Assembly (NCBI GenBank): GCA_947034895.1
Contig: OX344762.1
Span: 49,579,087-49,643,086 of the forward strand
Reading direction: 5' to 3'
DNA from: Rhytidiadelphus loreus
Taxonomy: Eukaryota; Streptophyta; Bryopsida; Hypnales; Hylocomiaceae
DNA length: 64,000 nucleotides
Each line of letters starts with the position of its first letter. Position 1 is the first letter of the stretch. The notes under the pieces were generated by a model. That model did not search any database. It had not been told where the DNA came from and was given only the letters and a program-made list of their open reading frames with translations. A program made the translations under genes and the position numbers. Positions 1 to 14,290 of the stretch are shown one piece after another.

Positions 1-901
1 CGTTAATCGGTGCACCAAATTTCTGAACCAAATTTTTGAATCAACGCTTGCTGCTTCCTCATATCTGAATCCCTCCAAGAGACTGATACGAATAGCAGTA
101 GGTAGTTGAATTATGTGCGAGAATGAATCTCATTTCAATGTAGGGTGCAATACTTCAAATTGCTTACAGGGCTTATTAGTTCAGGTATTGATCTGGCGGT
201 GTCATTTTGTATGACGGGCGACAAGATGATGTCTGCTGGTCGTGGATGGGCGTGCACCCAGCTTGGCTAGGTGGTTGTGCACGATTTAGTGGTTCTGAGT
301 TGAGCTATCTGTTGTCGCTGTGGGGTAAACTTTGGAGCGAGTTTTAGCAGCAGGTATTGGATTAGGGCAACATACCGCACATATATTAACAATCTTGTTG
401 GATCGAGTGATGAGCAAGTGTGAGAAAGTCCCACCAGCAAGAGCGCCAGTGTTCTTATTCCAGAAAAATGGCCGGATTACTGGGCATGCTGTTTGTTGGG
501 ATTATCTCTACAATTCATTTTTAGGTTTTTGAATCAGTGCGAGTCGGCTCAAGTAGGCAGAAGCTGGCGAACTTCAGCTTGTGATTTCTCAGTGCTGCAA
601 ACACTTTTCAGTGTTGCTTTCATTTTATTCAACCTAATATGGCAAGAGCACATGCAGTCCAACACTCTCTTTAGGATTGTGTGCAGCAGGACAATTCGGC
701 AAAAGTTGTAATGCAGCCCTAATTCTCCAGTCTGTAGTTACTGTCTTCAATTTCTACAAGGGGATAGTTCAGATATCGCTGCGTTGGTGACCTATATCAA
801 GTATTTAATGCAACGCTTGTTGAACGCAGAATTCATGATCTGCACGGGAGATTCTGGGATTCTGAAACTCCGACTTTTGGATCTACCAGCACTGATGAAG
901 C
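1..901. other. Upstream non-coding stretch; possible unseen 5' exon
   Basis: I see no convincing coding exon here. Short open frames exist on both strands but carry no recognisable motif. An in-frame TGA at 896-898 lies just before the ATG at 902, so an upstream exon of the next gene could only be joined through a splice acceptor further in, for example the AG at 948-949 (GCGCAG). The stretch may hold the promoter and 5' UTR of the coiled-coil gene. Confidence 0.4.
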
Positions 902-3900
902 ATGGATGGAGCAATTCTACCTTTGACATTTTACTGCCGCAATGCGCAGCTCTGTTTGGCCAAAGCCACTGAGTCACAGAAGTCAGGCTTCGGGGCGGAA
1001 GAGCTCCAGCACCTCAAGACCTTCACCACATTGGTCTCCGAAACCATTCCCTCGCATCCAAATTTCCGTAACCGGAAAGAGGACAAGCAGGTTCTAGAGC
1101 TCCATGCCTATCTCCCCGAGGCTGCCAAACGGATCAGGGAACTCGAAACCTCGGTTTCTCGCTTGCAACCACATTTTACTATTCGTCCTCAATCATCCAA
1201 AACACAGGGAAGGCCTAGAAGCAGACATCCAAAGCCACCACTAGCTCAATCAGTTGCAAGTCGATCACCTTTGCCAAAGGCGCGAGGGTCTGGTTTTGAC
1301 CGTGAGGATCGGGATAGATCTTTGGATAGCAGCAACAATGCGGGCACAACTGTAGGTGCCAACCAGGACGAGGAGGAACGAAGCTGGAACGAAACAAGTG
1401 AGGATACCTCTCGAGGTTTTCGAGCTGGCTATGGTGATGAAAGCAGTGCTGACTCAACACTGAAACATCATAGGAGGAAGTCTAAACCGCATGAAAACCA
1501 GCAGCAACGGCGTGGGAACGGCTTGCGGGAGTGGAAGGGAGACTTTGTGAGAAAAACGGAAAGGATACATGGCGAGCGTAGACACAGCAACGTCAGGTAT
1601 GTAGGGGTCCGTTAGAAGTGCACTAAGCCTTGTCTACTTTTTCTATTACCTTATTATCCCATTCCACATAAATTAACCTCTAATATAACATTTATTTTGC
1701 TTCCAAATGTGGTGTATAACCTAAGAGGAGTAGACGGTTGTCCACCCCCTTTTCTAATACTTCTGATGATCATTTATGTGAAAAACTGATGATGAGAATT
1801 TACACTTTTTTAAAGTCAAGCAAATTTAAGAACTTCGCTGTTCAGGGTGGACAATCGACCAGCATCTGCGCCGAGGAGAATGCAAGGTGTGCTTGTGGAG
1901 CGCAAATCTCAAGGAGGTGTGAATGTGGACGAGGTAGAGGTCAGTGCTGAGTCCAAGCATGAGAAGCCTGCAATCCTGGCGTCGAGGCTTCAACGAGGAA
2001 TGAAGGAGGAGTGCGAGCACTTCCGTCGCGACATGCGCATTCTGCTTGAGAAGGCTCATGAGTCTCGTAACCGAGAAGCCGAAGTGGAAGGCATGTTGCG
2101 CAGCAGACTCGTGGACGAGATGGACTTGGCTTCTGCTGGTGATTCGAAACACCGAGCTTCTTCGCTGGGTACCAACATCACAAAGTCACCTCGAATGAAC
2201 AGGCTCAGGGGAGGACACCCTCCTGAATGCCTGTCCACACTCAACCCAACTGGCGTCCAACAGGTGAGGCTCTGTTAAAAACAAGAGACGTCTTTTGTTC
2301 GATTTTCCAACCAAACTGGTAGTTCACTCCAAACTGACAACATGTACTGGCGTTTACATACTGGTGGAGAGGTTATGTATTGGCAATCAACGTATGTAAC
2401 CTTGTGTTCGGTTTCTCGTCCTGCCAACATACTTTTTACCTCTTCACTGTCTCACTTTCCTGTTTGGTTCTGGCATGAGACTTCGGATCAGACCGAGCAG
2501 GAAGAGAACATGAAGCCTGGCGGCGGTACAAGTTCCTCTCATAAGACCCCAAGTGCAAGCCGCGACACTGCAAGTGGCTCTTCCTCTGGCTCCTCCATGA
2601 CCTCGCTCCCCCTTTCCCACTACATCCAGAAGCTGAAGAAATTTTCACCAGACTCGCAGCTTGGGTCTGCCAATCTGGAGATGCTAGCGCCTGTCAACAA
2701 GGCTGCCGGAAATGATGACTATCACGAGAAGTATGAGGAGACAGGAGCATTGCCAAGCTCCAATGAGATGGGTCATGGTTTGGGTAGTCTGCTTCCTACG
2801 ACGCTGTCTGGAGGCTCAGCTGCATCAGCCATCTTTTTGCCTGCGTCCACTAACTCCTCAAATAGCCCTCATGGTGGACTTGCCCGGCCATCGCCGCGGT
2901 TTGGAGCTTCTACACACTCGGTGCTGTACACATCGCTTGCTCATCCGGGGGTCTCACGATTGAGGCCTTTGCAGCAAGAGAGCAACTCCCTTGCCATGTT
3001 CAACTCGAATTCTGAGCACCACGAGGAGGAACGACACTCCTCTATGGTCACCCCTTTAAATGACCAGCTCGTGTATCCTCATTTCCAGAATGACACTGAG
3101 GTGCGCTACCAATCCTGTTGTATGGCATAGTATTTAAGGATCTTGGCCAATTTATAAATATTGAGGGATCAGTATTTAACTGTGGAGAGATATCTTTGGG
3201 TATTACAAAAGTCAAACTCCCTTGAGATCAAATTCTCATCACTATGTATGAATTTCATATGCAAGTGCGAGGATGTAGACAACTATTGAAGGGATTGTAG
3301 ACAACCCCTGATTTTCATTCAACCTGATCAGTGGCCATAGCCGAGCCATGCTTGCACCCAGCTTGCTAAATGAGAGCCAACCAAGTGTATGAATAGATGA
3401 GTTGCTGTTGGTAACTTGTGTAGGAGTCGGGATCAGGTCCTTAGCGGTTTGGTATCCAGAGAGTTTTTAGCAGTCTCTAGTGATGAGTAAGCAGCTGTCT
3501 TTTTTATTTTGTTTGCAGAATGATACATCATCGGAAGCTAAGGACGATAAGCTGAACAGCATACAGCGCGTTCTGGGCGAGTTGAAGGGGTCGGTGAAGG
3601 GCATGAAAATACGGTTGGAGGTGGACGGCCAGGGGTGGCGAGGCCGTGTGGAGGGATTAGAGAAGGAGCTTGAGAGTTTGAAGGAGGAAGCGGATGATGA
3701 GATCATAGCGGCCAAGCACAGCCTTCGAAACGAAATGAAGATGAAACTGGGCGACCTTATGGCGGAGATGGAACGAATCCGGCGCCAAGAAAGAGATGAG
3801 GTATGCGACTTTTGAATATTTTCCATCACTACGCTCTTCATTCTATTTAGTGTTGCAGCCTTAAGCAAGTTACTTCAGGTTATAGTTATTTTTTCTTCTG

Positions 3901-6900
3901 AAGATGTTGTTTTGAGTGCTTAAGTTTATGGAAGCATATAACATGAATATTAACAGCGGTGTCTTTAGGTAAAAAAGCACATCCTCAGTAAAAAACTAAC
4001 TTGCTGTGGGTTGCAACACAAAATAGAATGAAGAGTGTAGTTTCTTGATTATTTGTGTTGCATATTATTTCCAGATATGTTATGTATTGCTAGAAGGCAG
4101 AACGCATGTGAAAGTGCCGAATAAAAAGTATGTATTCCATTTTGGTATGGTGACGATGGGCATCGACTTCTACAACTCAGGTAGATGTGATGGTGAAGGA
4201 GAGAATAGAGAAGCAACTTCAGGCACAAAAAGAAACCAGAAGCTCTGTAGACATGAAGGACGAGATACATCGTTTGTGGGCTGAAGTGGATGCTCTTGTG
4301 AAGAATAGGCAGGAGATGCAAGGCCATGTTGAGCACTTTACATCTATGGCTCAAAAAGCGCAAGAGCATGCCAATCGAGAGCATGAGATGTTGAAGTCCG
4401 AGAATGGGTATCTTCGCAAGCAATTACAATCTCTCAAGAATGAGGGCGTTCAGGTGATCCATCCCCACATCTTGTCATTTCATGTTGCCTTTTCCATGAG
4501 TATGTAGAGGAAAGTTAGCGAAAAAGAAATGAAGTGGAAACATGTCATTGGTCTTTTGATAGAGCAAGTGCTAGCACACTAGAGGGTTGGCGAGAAAGAT
4601 TGAGGAGCCCCTTTTCGGTTTGGCCATGGTAGAGGACATGGCAATGAAGAAACAAGTGTTCTTTTTCTGGGCACAACTGCTTGAAGTCCATGAAATGGGG
4701 AAAAAGAAGGGTTTTTTTGGGTATTAATGCCATGTGAAGTGGACCTACTGGAAGTGGTGCTTCATGCTTTTGCTGTAGTGTGATAACGCCATTAAAATAG
4801 GCACCCGAGGAAAGAGAATTGCAGTCGTGCAATACTTGCTAGAAAATGTCCCTCGACACTTGAAAAGCCAATATACTCTGAAATTATGGGTACAAAACTG
4901 ATGACTACCAAGAGGAGAGACTGAGGAGATGAATAGTTTCAGTATTATTCAGTGTAACGGTTTGCTTCTCACGTTCCTTTTTATCTAGTTGAAAAATAGA
5001 GTGGAACCCGTTATTACCATGTGCAGGTAAGGTTGGAAACTGAGAACTTCCGAGTGGAGAGAGAGGACTTGAGACTGGCAGTGGATAAGGTGAGGGGAGA
5101 GGGAACCGACACAAGACTGGAGATCCAGAGCCTAAAGAAGATGGAGAAGTTCATTAAGGTGATTTCACTACATGTAGTGGTCAACTGGACAGACTACAGC
5201 TGCAACTGATCTCCTGGTCAGTTTTGTAATTTATGCGTCGTTTCTAATTCAATTATCTATTTTTGAGATTCGAATGGAATGAAAGCTAAAGACATAGTAT
5301 TGGTTAATGTAGTCCAAACCAAATTTGCAATCAATACTTGGAAGTAGAGTTCGTTTTCTTTGAGATTTCCTTTGCTGTCAGCGCGGTAAAAATCAAATGT
5401 TCTGGACGTCTGTAGTGGAACATAGTTTTGCAATTTGCAGGTGATTTTTATTACTGATCCTGTTGTGAGTAATTTGCAGGCAGAATTAGAGAATATAGGA
5501 ACAGGATTTGTGAAGTTTCAAGAGGAGACACAAGATTTGCAGCGACAGAATGCAACGTTGCAAATGGAAGGTGCTCGGGAGCGTAAAATGATCATGGAGA
5601 GAGTGGAGACTTTGTCACAACGCTACTTGGGTGGCTTGGAGGAAGTCAGAGGTGACGTATTTAATGTGAAATACAACTGCCGAGATCGAATCCAGGAGTT
5701 CGAAAACCAATGGAATGAATTTAGAACTCAGCAACCAGAAAAGTCCAACTTCGCATCTAAACAGGTGAGTCAAAAAAGTCATCTCTATGCTAACGCTTTC
5801 CAGAAGAACCTTAAGATTTTTAATCCACATTAGTCACTTTTCAATTCCTTCCTCAGTACGTTCCAAAATGGCAGCACCTGATGGGCTGGATGCACTTACG
5901 GTGACAAGACGAATGCCTTTAGGGTAACACTCGCCACCTAGGTCCAGGAGACTTGAAACCATTCTCAACGGAATCTTTACTCACGCTGGTCCTAGGGTCT
6001 AATTTTTTTCATTTCATTTTTCATGACATTTTTGAAAACAGATCCTAACATTTTTGGCCCGCCTTCTAATTCAAGTGAGAATCAAGATATTCAAGATGTT
6101 TTAGTCCTGTCATTTTTTTTAACACACATTTTCTTAAATCAAGAGTATTAGAGAAGGAAGCCCCTGACATCAATCACTCCAATATCTGCCTGTCAGTGTT
6201 TCCTGGATTGACAATTGTGAGCAAGCAGAAGTACAATGCTGTCAGTGCACACCATTCTCAACCATACTGATAGGATCCAAATTATATTCTGTTTTTTCAA
6301 TATGCTGTCCGATGAACAGTAAGGTGGTTGCACTCATGGAGCAACTTAAGAAGGTAATGTTGCCTATCTGGTACTACAGCTGAGTATGTCTTTTCGTTGT
6401 GGGATGGAAAATGACAGATGCTTCTGGATGAGCTGGACCACTTCCGAGTCGAGATTGCGGAGATGGTAGAGATCGAGCGCGGCCTTGTACAGCAGACGCT
6501 TGAGCGGGAGAGTGAGAGAGTCCTACGCGAAGTGAAGGACTTGCTCGCTAGCAGCAAAGGCGAAATAGTAAACGTTCTCAAACTGGACGTTCAGAAATGG
6601 TTGCAGGGTACCCACGAGGGAGTCTTTCTTATGACTGAATCTCTGAAGGAAGATCTCAACCACTTGAAAGCCGAGATTGGTCGAACACAGGTACTTTCTT
6701 GAATGTTCAAATTAGTTAAATTGGCTTGTTTTAGAGCACCAAAATTGTGTCTTTCAATTGCACAGAGCTCTGGAAACCAGTACCAGTATACACCTGAGGT
6801 TCCAGGTGGGTGCTGGAACAGTGCCTGAAATTTTTGCCACTTTAACTAACTAGTTCTGCAAACCTCGCAGCATTTCGCGAGTTAAACATAGGAAAATTCG

Positions 6901-9900
6901 AGTGGGTCGTGTTTTCCTCAAGATATTATGTGTCCCTAATAATACATGGGCAAAGATCCATGTGGTGTTCAAGACCTGGAGATGCATAGCCATTCTCTGC
7001 CCAGACATCTAATCGAGTTTTATGATCTTGACTTTTTAGTTCGTTCGGATTCGTTAAGATTTTGATCGTGTGGATGCTTAGAAGTGTCACTGGTAATGAA
7101 TGTGGGTAATGATTTGTAACATTTCGGCTTCCATTTGAGCAGGAAGGAGCTGAGGATTTCATACAGATTACTTCAGCAGCCGAGCTTCGGAGAGATGTGG
7201 CCGCCGCTGCTGCTGCGGATGCCTCCATGTCTGCAACTAAAGCCAGTAACTTGTTACTGGACGTGACCACAAATATCAACAATGAGATGGAAAACACACA
7301 TCTCAGAATCAAACAATTCCAGGTGAGCTTGAATTTTTTATTAGAGTTTGAGGCCAGGTTTCAGAGATTTTTCATTGAAGATTGCATCAGAGTCAAAGAC
7401 TACAATTTGAGGTGTAAATTGATTATGAGTGCAGGAAAATTTGATCGCTGAAAAAGACAGTGTGGCCACGGCCATGTACGAGGCTCGGAAGATGAGCCAG
7501 GAATTACAGAGAGAAAAAGAAGCCACTTTTGTGATTGTTCAAGAAGCACGACAAAAGCATAAGGAATTGCAGGACTTCTTGGAAAGAGAAAGCTCCAGAT
7601 TGTCAACCGCCTTGATGATAGTTCAGAAAGAGCGTGATACATCATCGCAAGCTGCTTCAGAGGCAACTTCCTCTGCGATGAAGGCAAGAGAGGTTTTGTC
7701 TGAGATACTTTGTACTTACGACTCGGAGATGGCCAAGGTTCACCATTTGAGTCTACAACTACAGGTACAACAAATCTTCAAAGTCCCACCCCCACTTTAG
7801 ACTCTTATGAATGAGTGTAATTGATCATTCAATGGAGTCCACACAACCTCACTAGACTAATTCGCACTCTTGCAAATTCAAATTCTCAAGTTTTGGAAGT
7901 GCACAGCAAGAGATATGCAGGGTGGAAGATGAAAATCAGTTTATTCCCAATTCAATTTTGCATTTCCTCTTGGATCTCCTAGAAATGAATGTCTGATAAT
8001 TCAATAAAGTATTCTATAGCGTAATAAACGAATTGCAACTCTACAAACTCAAATCTTTAATTTATTGGTGAATTGGAGTTTCACAAGATGTAATAGAAAT
8101 GTTGGAAAATGAAAGTGAGTGAAACTCAAAAATACAACAGTTTTGGCTTTGCTAGCTATGCTTGAACTAAGTGTAAGGTAGATGAATAGGGCGTCCCATC
8201 CGCCTGGGGTTAGATTTACGTTCAGTAGGTTTATCAATAGTAGCCTCTTCTTCAGAGATTTAGCGTAGTCCTGTATTGCATGGGCAACTGAATATCTGAT
8301 TGATCGTACATTCTGTGATGTTCCGAATGTTTTTCTGTAGGAAAATATTGAAAATGAGAGAGCAGCTCTGGAGCGTGAGCGAGAACTGGCCTTCAAGCTC
8401 AGTTACAATGCAAAAGATTGTTTCAGTGAAGAAATGGAGCTTGCCATCGATGGCTGGAAACGAGTCATGAACACCGAAATTTCCCAGGCCAAGGAGGAGG
8501 CAGACAAAATGCGAAAGCAGTTGTGGCAGCACACTCCACCATTTGATCAAGACCATTCAAACCTCCAGATGGCGTCCATGCGCTTTGCAGACCAGCCTGA
8601 TCTGAAAAACTACATTTTGAAGGTTTGTTGTTTGTCCACGGCCCAGTCGGTATTAAGTTCCTCAACATTTTCATTTGAGTTGCAGCCAATCTGTCGAAAG
8701 AATACGTCTATGATCTCGGTGTTATTTGGTTTGTTCGTCGGTGTGTATCGATATAGCTCTTCAGCATCACAATCGTGGAGTTCACAGCAGACTCTGTCTG
8801 CATCCTTCATTCACTAAAGATTCACTTCAGCATTGAGGATATATCATTTGCTTGCTGGATTTTTTTCTCTTGCTATCGCATTGCATAGGGAACTCCCTTA
8901 GGCCCAAAGTAGCACCAACTAGCTACCTGGTCCATTAGCTAGTTCAGAGTTCACAAACGTATCGTGGTTGAACTTGCAAGGCAACCAATGGGATTGGGAC
9001 TTTCGGTCTTGTAGCTCATTGCTGCTACTTGGTTGTTGCGGGCAGATCTGGTACTTCAAACCATTGGTATTGGCACAGTTGGATTCTTTGTCCGAAATTA
9101 GGTAGTTAATTGGCGGAAATGAATGAAATTTCATTGCGAGTTAGCAAGAGTTGGCGCTAATTTGCTAACCGACACAACGTGGGCAGTGCGGGAATTTTGA
9201 AACTTATTCCAGTTAGCTACCTGGTGTTACTTGGTTGGTTACGTTCTGCAGTACAATTTTTCGGTGTATGCTTCGACATTTCAAACAAACTACTGTTAAA
9301 ATTGTTGCAGACGGAGGAGACCATCAGCGGCCTCGCTGCAATGGTAAAGGAGCTCCAAGAATATTTTACCGAGGACAAGAAAAGGGGCTTAATCCTCACA
9401 CAACAAGACAATGAGCGGAAGGAGCAACACTGGAATGGCGAGATAAGCCAAATCACTAAGGTGACCACTTCTTCATCGAGAGACGACTTGAGGTCACCGG
9501 ACTAACAACGGAGACACTAGTTTTTTAATACCTACGATTCACTGTGGAGCATGAATGATATAAACGGCATTTACTTGAACGTAGGTTTGCGTGGTTGCAG
9601 GTTGTACGAGTTGTGGAGAAGAGAGTGCTAGACGTGTGTGGGGATTATACCGAAGTGAGGAAAAGATTGAAGAAGTGTGAAGGGTCCCAAATGGACCTGG
9701 TGCACACCGTGGAAGAAGTGAGCTCCAGCACGAACGAGCTTGCCCAAACTGTCAAAAGTTGGCTACCACGCTACGAAGCGGCTGCCCGTGTTGTCAACGA
9801 CCTCTCCTGCAAAGTGAAGCGTGTAGAGGAGAAGGTGGAAGGCTTCAGCTGTGACGAGGGACTTGTCCAGCGCATCTCTCGTATTGCCGAGACCAAAGTC

Positions 9901-12337
9901 GAAGGCTTGAAGGAGCTCGTCTCGTCCAGTGCCGCTATGGAGGACATTGGGCAAGAGCTCCGAGACCTTCATGAGCGTGTGGAGAGTAGTGACCGCGTCC
10001 ACTGCCAGGTATATTATAAAAATCCAATGCATGATGTTAACGCTCTGAGAAGAAACTAGTTAAGGTTGAGGATACTATTTGCGAGCATTTAACCAATATG
10101 GGTGAGTGTATTTTCACTCAATAGAGATCACTGGAGAGATCACTTTGGGTACAAGAACCAAACTCTCTTTGACATCAAATTTTGTATCACTCAGTGTACG
10201 ATAATTCCTTATGCAATCGTTCGAACTGGGAGGTTGAAACGACAATAGGTAACCTCCTTTTCATTCAAAGGTCAGTGGCATGGACAATATTAGCCAAGTT
10301 ATGCTGAAGTACCTTGCTAACTGGAGGCCAACCAAGTGTATTCGAAGAGATGAATTACTGGTTGTAATAGGGATGAGGTCAAGTTTAATATCCCAGTGCA
10401 ATGGCGTCCATTGTCCAGGCGGTCGGAGAGGTCGCAAGCCGTGTGGCACAGCTTGAACGGACCGTAGCTTGTGGACCTGGGCAACCGTACCCCGGATTGT
10501 CTTTGAAGGTGGAGTACACAGATAGTGCCGATTCCCGGAAGCAAGGAATGGGGTCGCTCAGCCAAAGCGTGGAGGCACTGGAGAGGTATATTTCGACATA
10601 TATTCGTCAATCTCTTTCAAAGCTTTATTATTTTTCATTTTTTCTCTTGACACTCTCTAAGACTTCGAGTCGCACGCACTGTGAACGCATACCGTACGAG
10701 AGAAGACCATGTCCAGAGTCTTCAAGTGAATGTTCTCACGATGCGGCAATATACAGGAAAATGGAGTACATGACGGAGCACACGGGTGCTTTGGTTGGAG
10801 ACCACGAGTCGGCAAACGATTCTCGCCTGCTTGGACTGGAGAGACGCTTTGAGCATGTAGCATCAGCCACGTTCACCAATCTACGGTAGGTTATTCTGCC
10901 CTTGTCAATCAACATTTCCGTCCGTTTCATTCACTTGTAGAAAACCCATCCCCGGAGGTATCTTACTAAAAATCTATCTAAATTACAATTTCCAGGTTTA
11001 ACGTCCTGCTAAATGGTGTTAAAATTGGAAGAGTTTAACATGGCTAGAAAACATAGAATACCTTCGGGATAACATTCTATACCAAGCCTAGCGACCGTCC
11101 TCCCTTTGCCTCTCAGAAATATCAAGACTTTGTCAAATAGAAACCCCTGTCGGGAATTGGACCTCGACACTAAGTGAGACCATACTGTTAGGGGATCAAC
11201 TAGGGTTATGACTTTAATCATATTTCTCGAAGTTGGAATCCTGGAGACGGAAATGTCGTGGTGACCCTGTCATGGCGGGATTTTCATATTATAGGGAGAA
11301 CGGTTGGGCATTATAGATTTTTGGGGGTTCTATTAGCGATGTCATTGAAAAGGGTTCACAATCTAATCCAGTGGTTACCTTGGCTGAACTGTTCGTCTGC
11401 AGTCTCCTGGACAGCAAGGTAGATCGTGTGGCACTGGGTATGCAATCTGCGGTAGAAGGAGCCGCCCTTGCTGAGAGCAAGTGCGGTGCTCTGGGAGCCG
11501 AGCTTGTCAAAGTGTTCCGCATGCTAACAGCCTCCAACTCAAGCAACAGGCATCAACACTCTACCAACAACTCCCTCCCTAGCACACAAAACATCAACCC
11601 TGAGCCTAATGACAGCTGCAGCCAGTCCCCTGGGAACCAGATTGCCAGAGGTAACAACACCCGAGCCCTCTTTTCGCCCAAAAGGCGGTCTCGGATTTAC
11701 ATCTCATCCCGGCCGAGGTCAACAGCATCTGGGAGCAAGAGTCACGGGGGCCTTCACACCATTTCTCGAAATGGAGAAGCCGACTGTATGAAAACCAGCA
11801 GCACCACTAATTCAGGTACTGAAAGCGATGAACTACGTTCAAAGCAGCTGTAGTCGTAAATTAGTCACTAGCTATCTTGCATGCTCTCGTGTTGTTTTCT
11901 TACTTTTGATCATACCCACACTCAGAATATTTTTCCCCTCCAGTAAGAAAATCAGTTGGTGATTTCACTACTACCAATACCGATCATGGACTGGTCCCCT
12001 TGCAGGCTCCGGAAAATTGACTGCAAGAGACCAGGGCGAAGTTGATAGCACGCACTCCGAGGCCTCGGAAGACGGCGGCACTCCCAACAAGCAGAGTTGC
12101 TACTATTCAAGGACCGATTCTGTCTGCAAGTTGCATACTCCAGGGGCTCAGCAGGTTGTTGTGCACGATAGGCCCCAACAAGCAGGCGAATCGGACCATC
12201 CTCAAGTGAAAACTAGTCGGCCAGAAAGACATAATGGCCGCCCAAACTCTGCAATTCGGCTTGAGGCAGGTCGACTTCATGTGAATGTCGGTCATCGATC
12301 TGAGAAGCGAGACAACATGATTGCTGTCCAGGCGTAG
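902..12337 (+). CDS. Large coiled-coil protein, 18 exons
   Basis: Unrecognised large structural protein. The exon model is 902-1596, 1846-2263, 2501-3100, 3519-3800, 4181-4453, 5027-5158, 5480-5764, 6324-6353, 6418-6690, 7143-7322, 7435-7764, 8341-8622, 9311-9460, 9601-10008, 10419-10585, 10757-10885, 11403-11815, 12006-12337. All introns are GT-AG, every junction keeps phase, and the total is 5379 nt (1792 codons plus stop). Most junctions are phase 0 with exons ending CAG or AAG. The N-terminal exon is basic and Ser-rich, exon 3 is Ser/Gly/Pro-rich and disordered, exons 4-14 are Glu/Lys/Leu/Gln-rich heptad-like helix, exon 10 has an Ala run, and the C-terminal two exons are polar and disordered. 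Exon 8 is a 30-nt microexon. The start is uncertain because 902 directly follows an in-frame stop; an acceptor at 949 could join an upstream exon. The family resembles cytoskeletal or meiotic-axis type coiled-coil proteins only in composition, so I assign no function. Confidence 0.8.
3125..3450 (+). repeat. Intronic dispersed repeat, copy A
   Basis: This part of intron 3 matches part of intron 14 (about 10085-10390) in order and spacing. Shared blocks include a GGAGAGATATCTTTGGGTA-like block, a GAGATCAAATTCTCATCAC-like block, TTTTCATTCAA, and GCCAACCAAGTGTAT. Divergence is high, so the copies are old. It could be a small transposon that entered both introns or an internal gene duplication; no terminal inverted repeats are clear. 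Confidence 0.6.
10085..10390 (+). repeat. Intronic dispersed repeat, copy B
   Basis: Second copy of the repeat in intron 3 (3125-3450), in the same orientation. The shared order of blocks ends with GCCAACCAAGTGTAT followed by a GAGATGAATTACTG-like block and GGGATGAGGTC, just before the splice acceptor of the next exon. Confidence 0.6.
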
Positions 12338-13689
12338 CACGACGCCACCAGCAATCACTGCACCATCAATGACAGTGGCATTCTTATTGCATCATCAGTC
12401 GATTCAGGGTTTGATCAAGGTATGTACTGCACACCCAAATGCGTCCATGCAAGTATTTGACCTTCCGGGCGCTCGTCTTGAAACGAACATCTATATTATT
12501 CCTAGTTTTACGTCTTTCTGCACTTGATAATGCCAGTATTATTGCGCTGAGGCTTGAGCTTTGAACTTTTCGTGGATAGTCTCAGTTCGTGATCCCTGCA
12601 CTGATTTGCGCAGAGATTGTTCACAGGCTCAGTAACAGGTCGGATTAGCGATGGGTCTCTCGCAAGAGCAGAGCTTGACACACATTTGTGTAAGCATCGG
12701 ATGTTGTACTAAATGCCAGAACATTCGAAGTGTGCCGTCAGATGTTTCCACCAGCACTTGGCAAGCAGAGACGGAGCTGGCATTTCTTTACAAGGATGTA
12801 AGTTTGTTTTGCAGCTCGACCAGAAGCAGTGCTATTCTATTCCCTGGACTAAGGGTAGGGGAGCTACTTTTAATTTCTTTTGCAGGAACTGTTTCGTATA
12901 AAAGTATGTATTGGATCCCTTCTTACGAAATGGTTTTGATAAATTGATCACTTATTGGAGCTGCTCATGTTCAGAGGAGGGAGGGCAAGTTCTTCAACTT
13001 GTATAGTAAGTAGTACTCGGAGTAGAACCTAAAATTTATAATGAAGATGCTGTGCCAATTTCAAGTGCGCTGGCAGGTGGATATGATGTAAAAAATGTGT
13101 TACCAATTGAAACTTGAAAATATTCCATGATTTCTAGTGAGCTATAAATTTCAGAGTTCCAAAACGGATGCATCTCAGTGTGGTAATGGGGCTTGATTTC
13201 ATCATTCCATGTTTTGTGAAGTGTCATAAGTGTATAACTTACTGGTACATGATTTCCATGAATACGGTGTCTTCAATTTCGTAGTGTACAATAAAATAGA
13301 ATTTATAGAATTTAGGACTCCATTTTCATCGAACGATAATTGAACCCAAATTAGGTGTGCTTTTACCAAGTTTAACTATTCACTGAAAAATATCAAAAAG
13401 ACCTGTCACTGGAAAACACCAGTCACCCCCTCAAAATAAGTCTTGAAAGAGAAATAATTATTTGGGTCCTAATCACATTAAAAGATATGGTATATGGTGG
13501 ATATGGTAAAGGATATGGATATAGATATTGTGGATATAGATATGGATACATAGTACACATCTAAGTCTTTTATTTTGGAAGGTGGAGATATGAAAAATAC
13601 AATAGGATTGGGCTAAAGAAAAATTTGGGATTTTAGGGTCTTACGGTTTCTTATAGGTGAGGGAATGTTGTTTAACCCTAGAATGCCAT
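12338..13689. other. Intergenic region downstream of the coiled-coil gene
   Basis: No credible gene. The first few hundred bases are probably the 3' UTR and flank of the coiled-coil gene; short open frames at 12.3-12.95 kb show no motif. The sequence becomes steadily more AT-rich after about 13.2 kb. Confidence 0.5.
13490..13556 (+). repeat. GGATAT-type microsatellite
   Basis: Imperfect tandem copies of GGATAT / AGATAT run through this short stretch. Confidence 0.8.
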
Positions 13690-14290
13690 GGGTGGCACAA
13701 AATGGTGCTCTAATGACAAAGACAACTCACCAAAATTCAATGTGGATGTTTTTCATCTAGATTTTTGTAGCCAAGGTTTTTGGGTGGTCTTGCTACCATT
13801 TCAAGTTCATTTGGAGTCCTTTGGGTTAGTTTTTTATTTTATGTAAAGCCTTTGATGCCAAGGATGTAGTGTATATAGATCTCTTTATAGTGAATTTTGA
13901 ATTCTTTGGGTTCCTTTGCCAATACTAAAGCTAGACTAATGGAACAATCTTTTTTGCATTTTGACTCCAACTAACAAAACATAGCTTTCAAAGTTTATTT
14001 TTCTATCCCTTTTGAATTTCTAATTATTTTTTAAAATTGAGTGCTTTATTGTAATTAGAAGTTCAATACCTATTACCATGGGGTAGTGATATTCTTATTT
14101 TTAGTGACATGAATGATTTTCATCAACAATGATGTTCTTGATTATAAAATCTACATGTGCAAAAAAGTATTGGATTTTTCTACCATATTTTGTAATTAAA
14201 ATCAAAAAAATTTAGAATTTCTTCAAAAAATGATAGAAAATTTAAAATTTTGCCAAAATTTATAAAAAAATTAGGATTTATACAATGACC
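13690..14290 (+). repeat. Segmental duplication, unit 1 left block
   Basis: This block is similar to about 20870-21400 in the same orientation. Shared landmarks in order are a GGTGGTCTTGCTACCATTT-like block, GCCAAGGATG, a CAATACTAAAG block, TTTGACTCCAACT, TACCATGG followed by GTAGTGATAT, and an AATGATGTTCTT block. It is non-coding. Confidence 0.7.
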
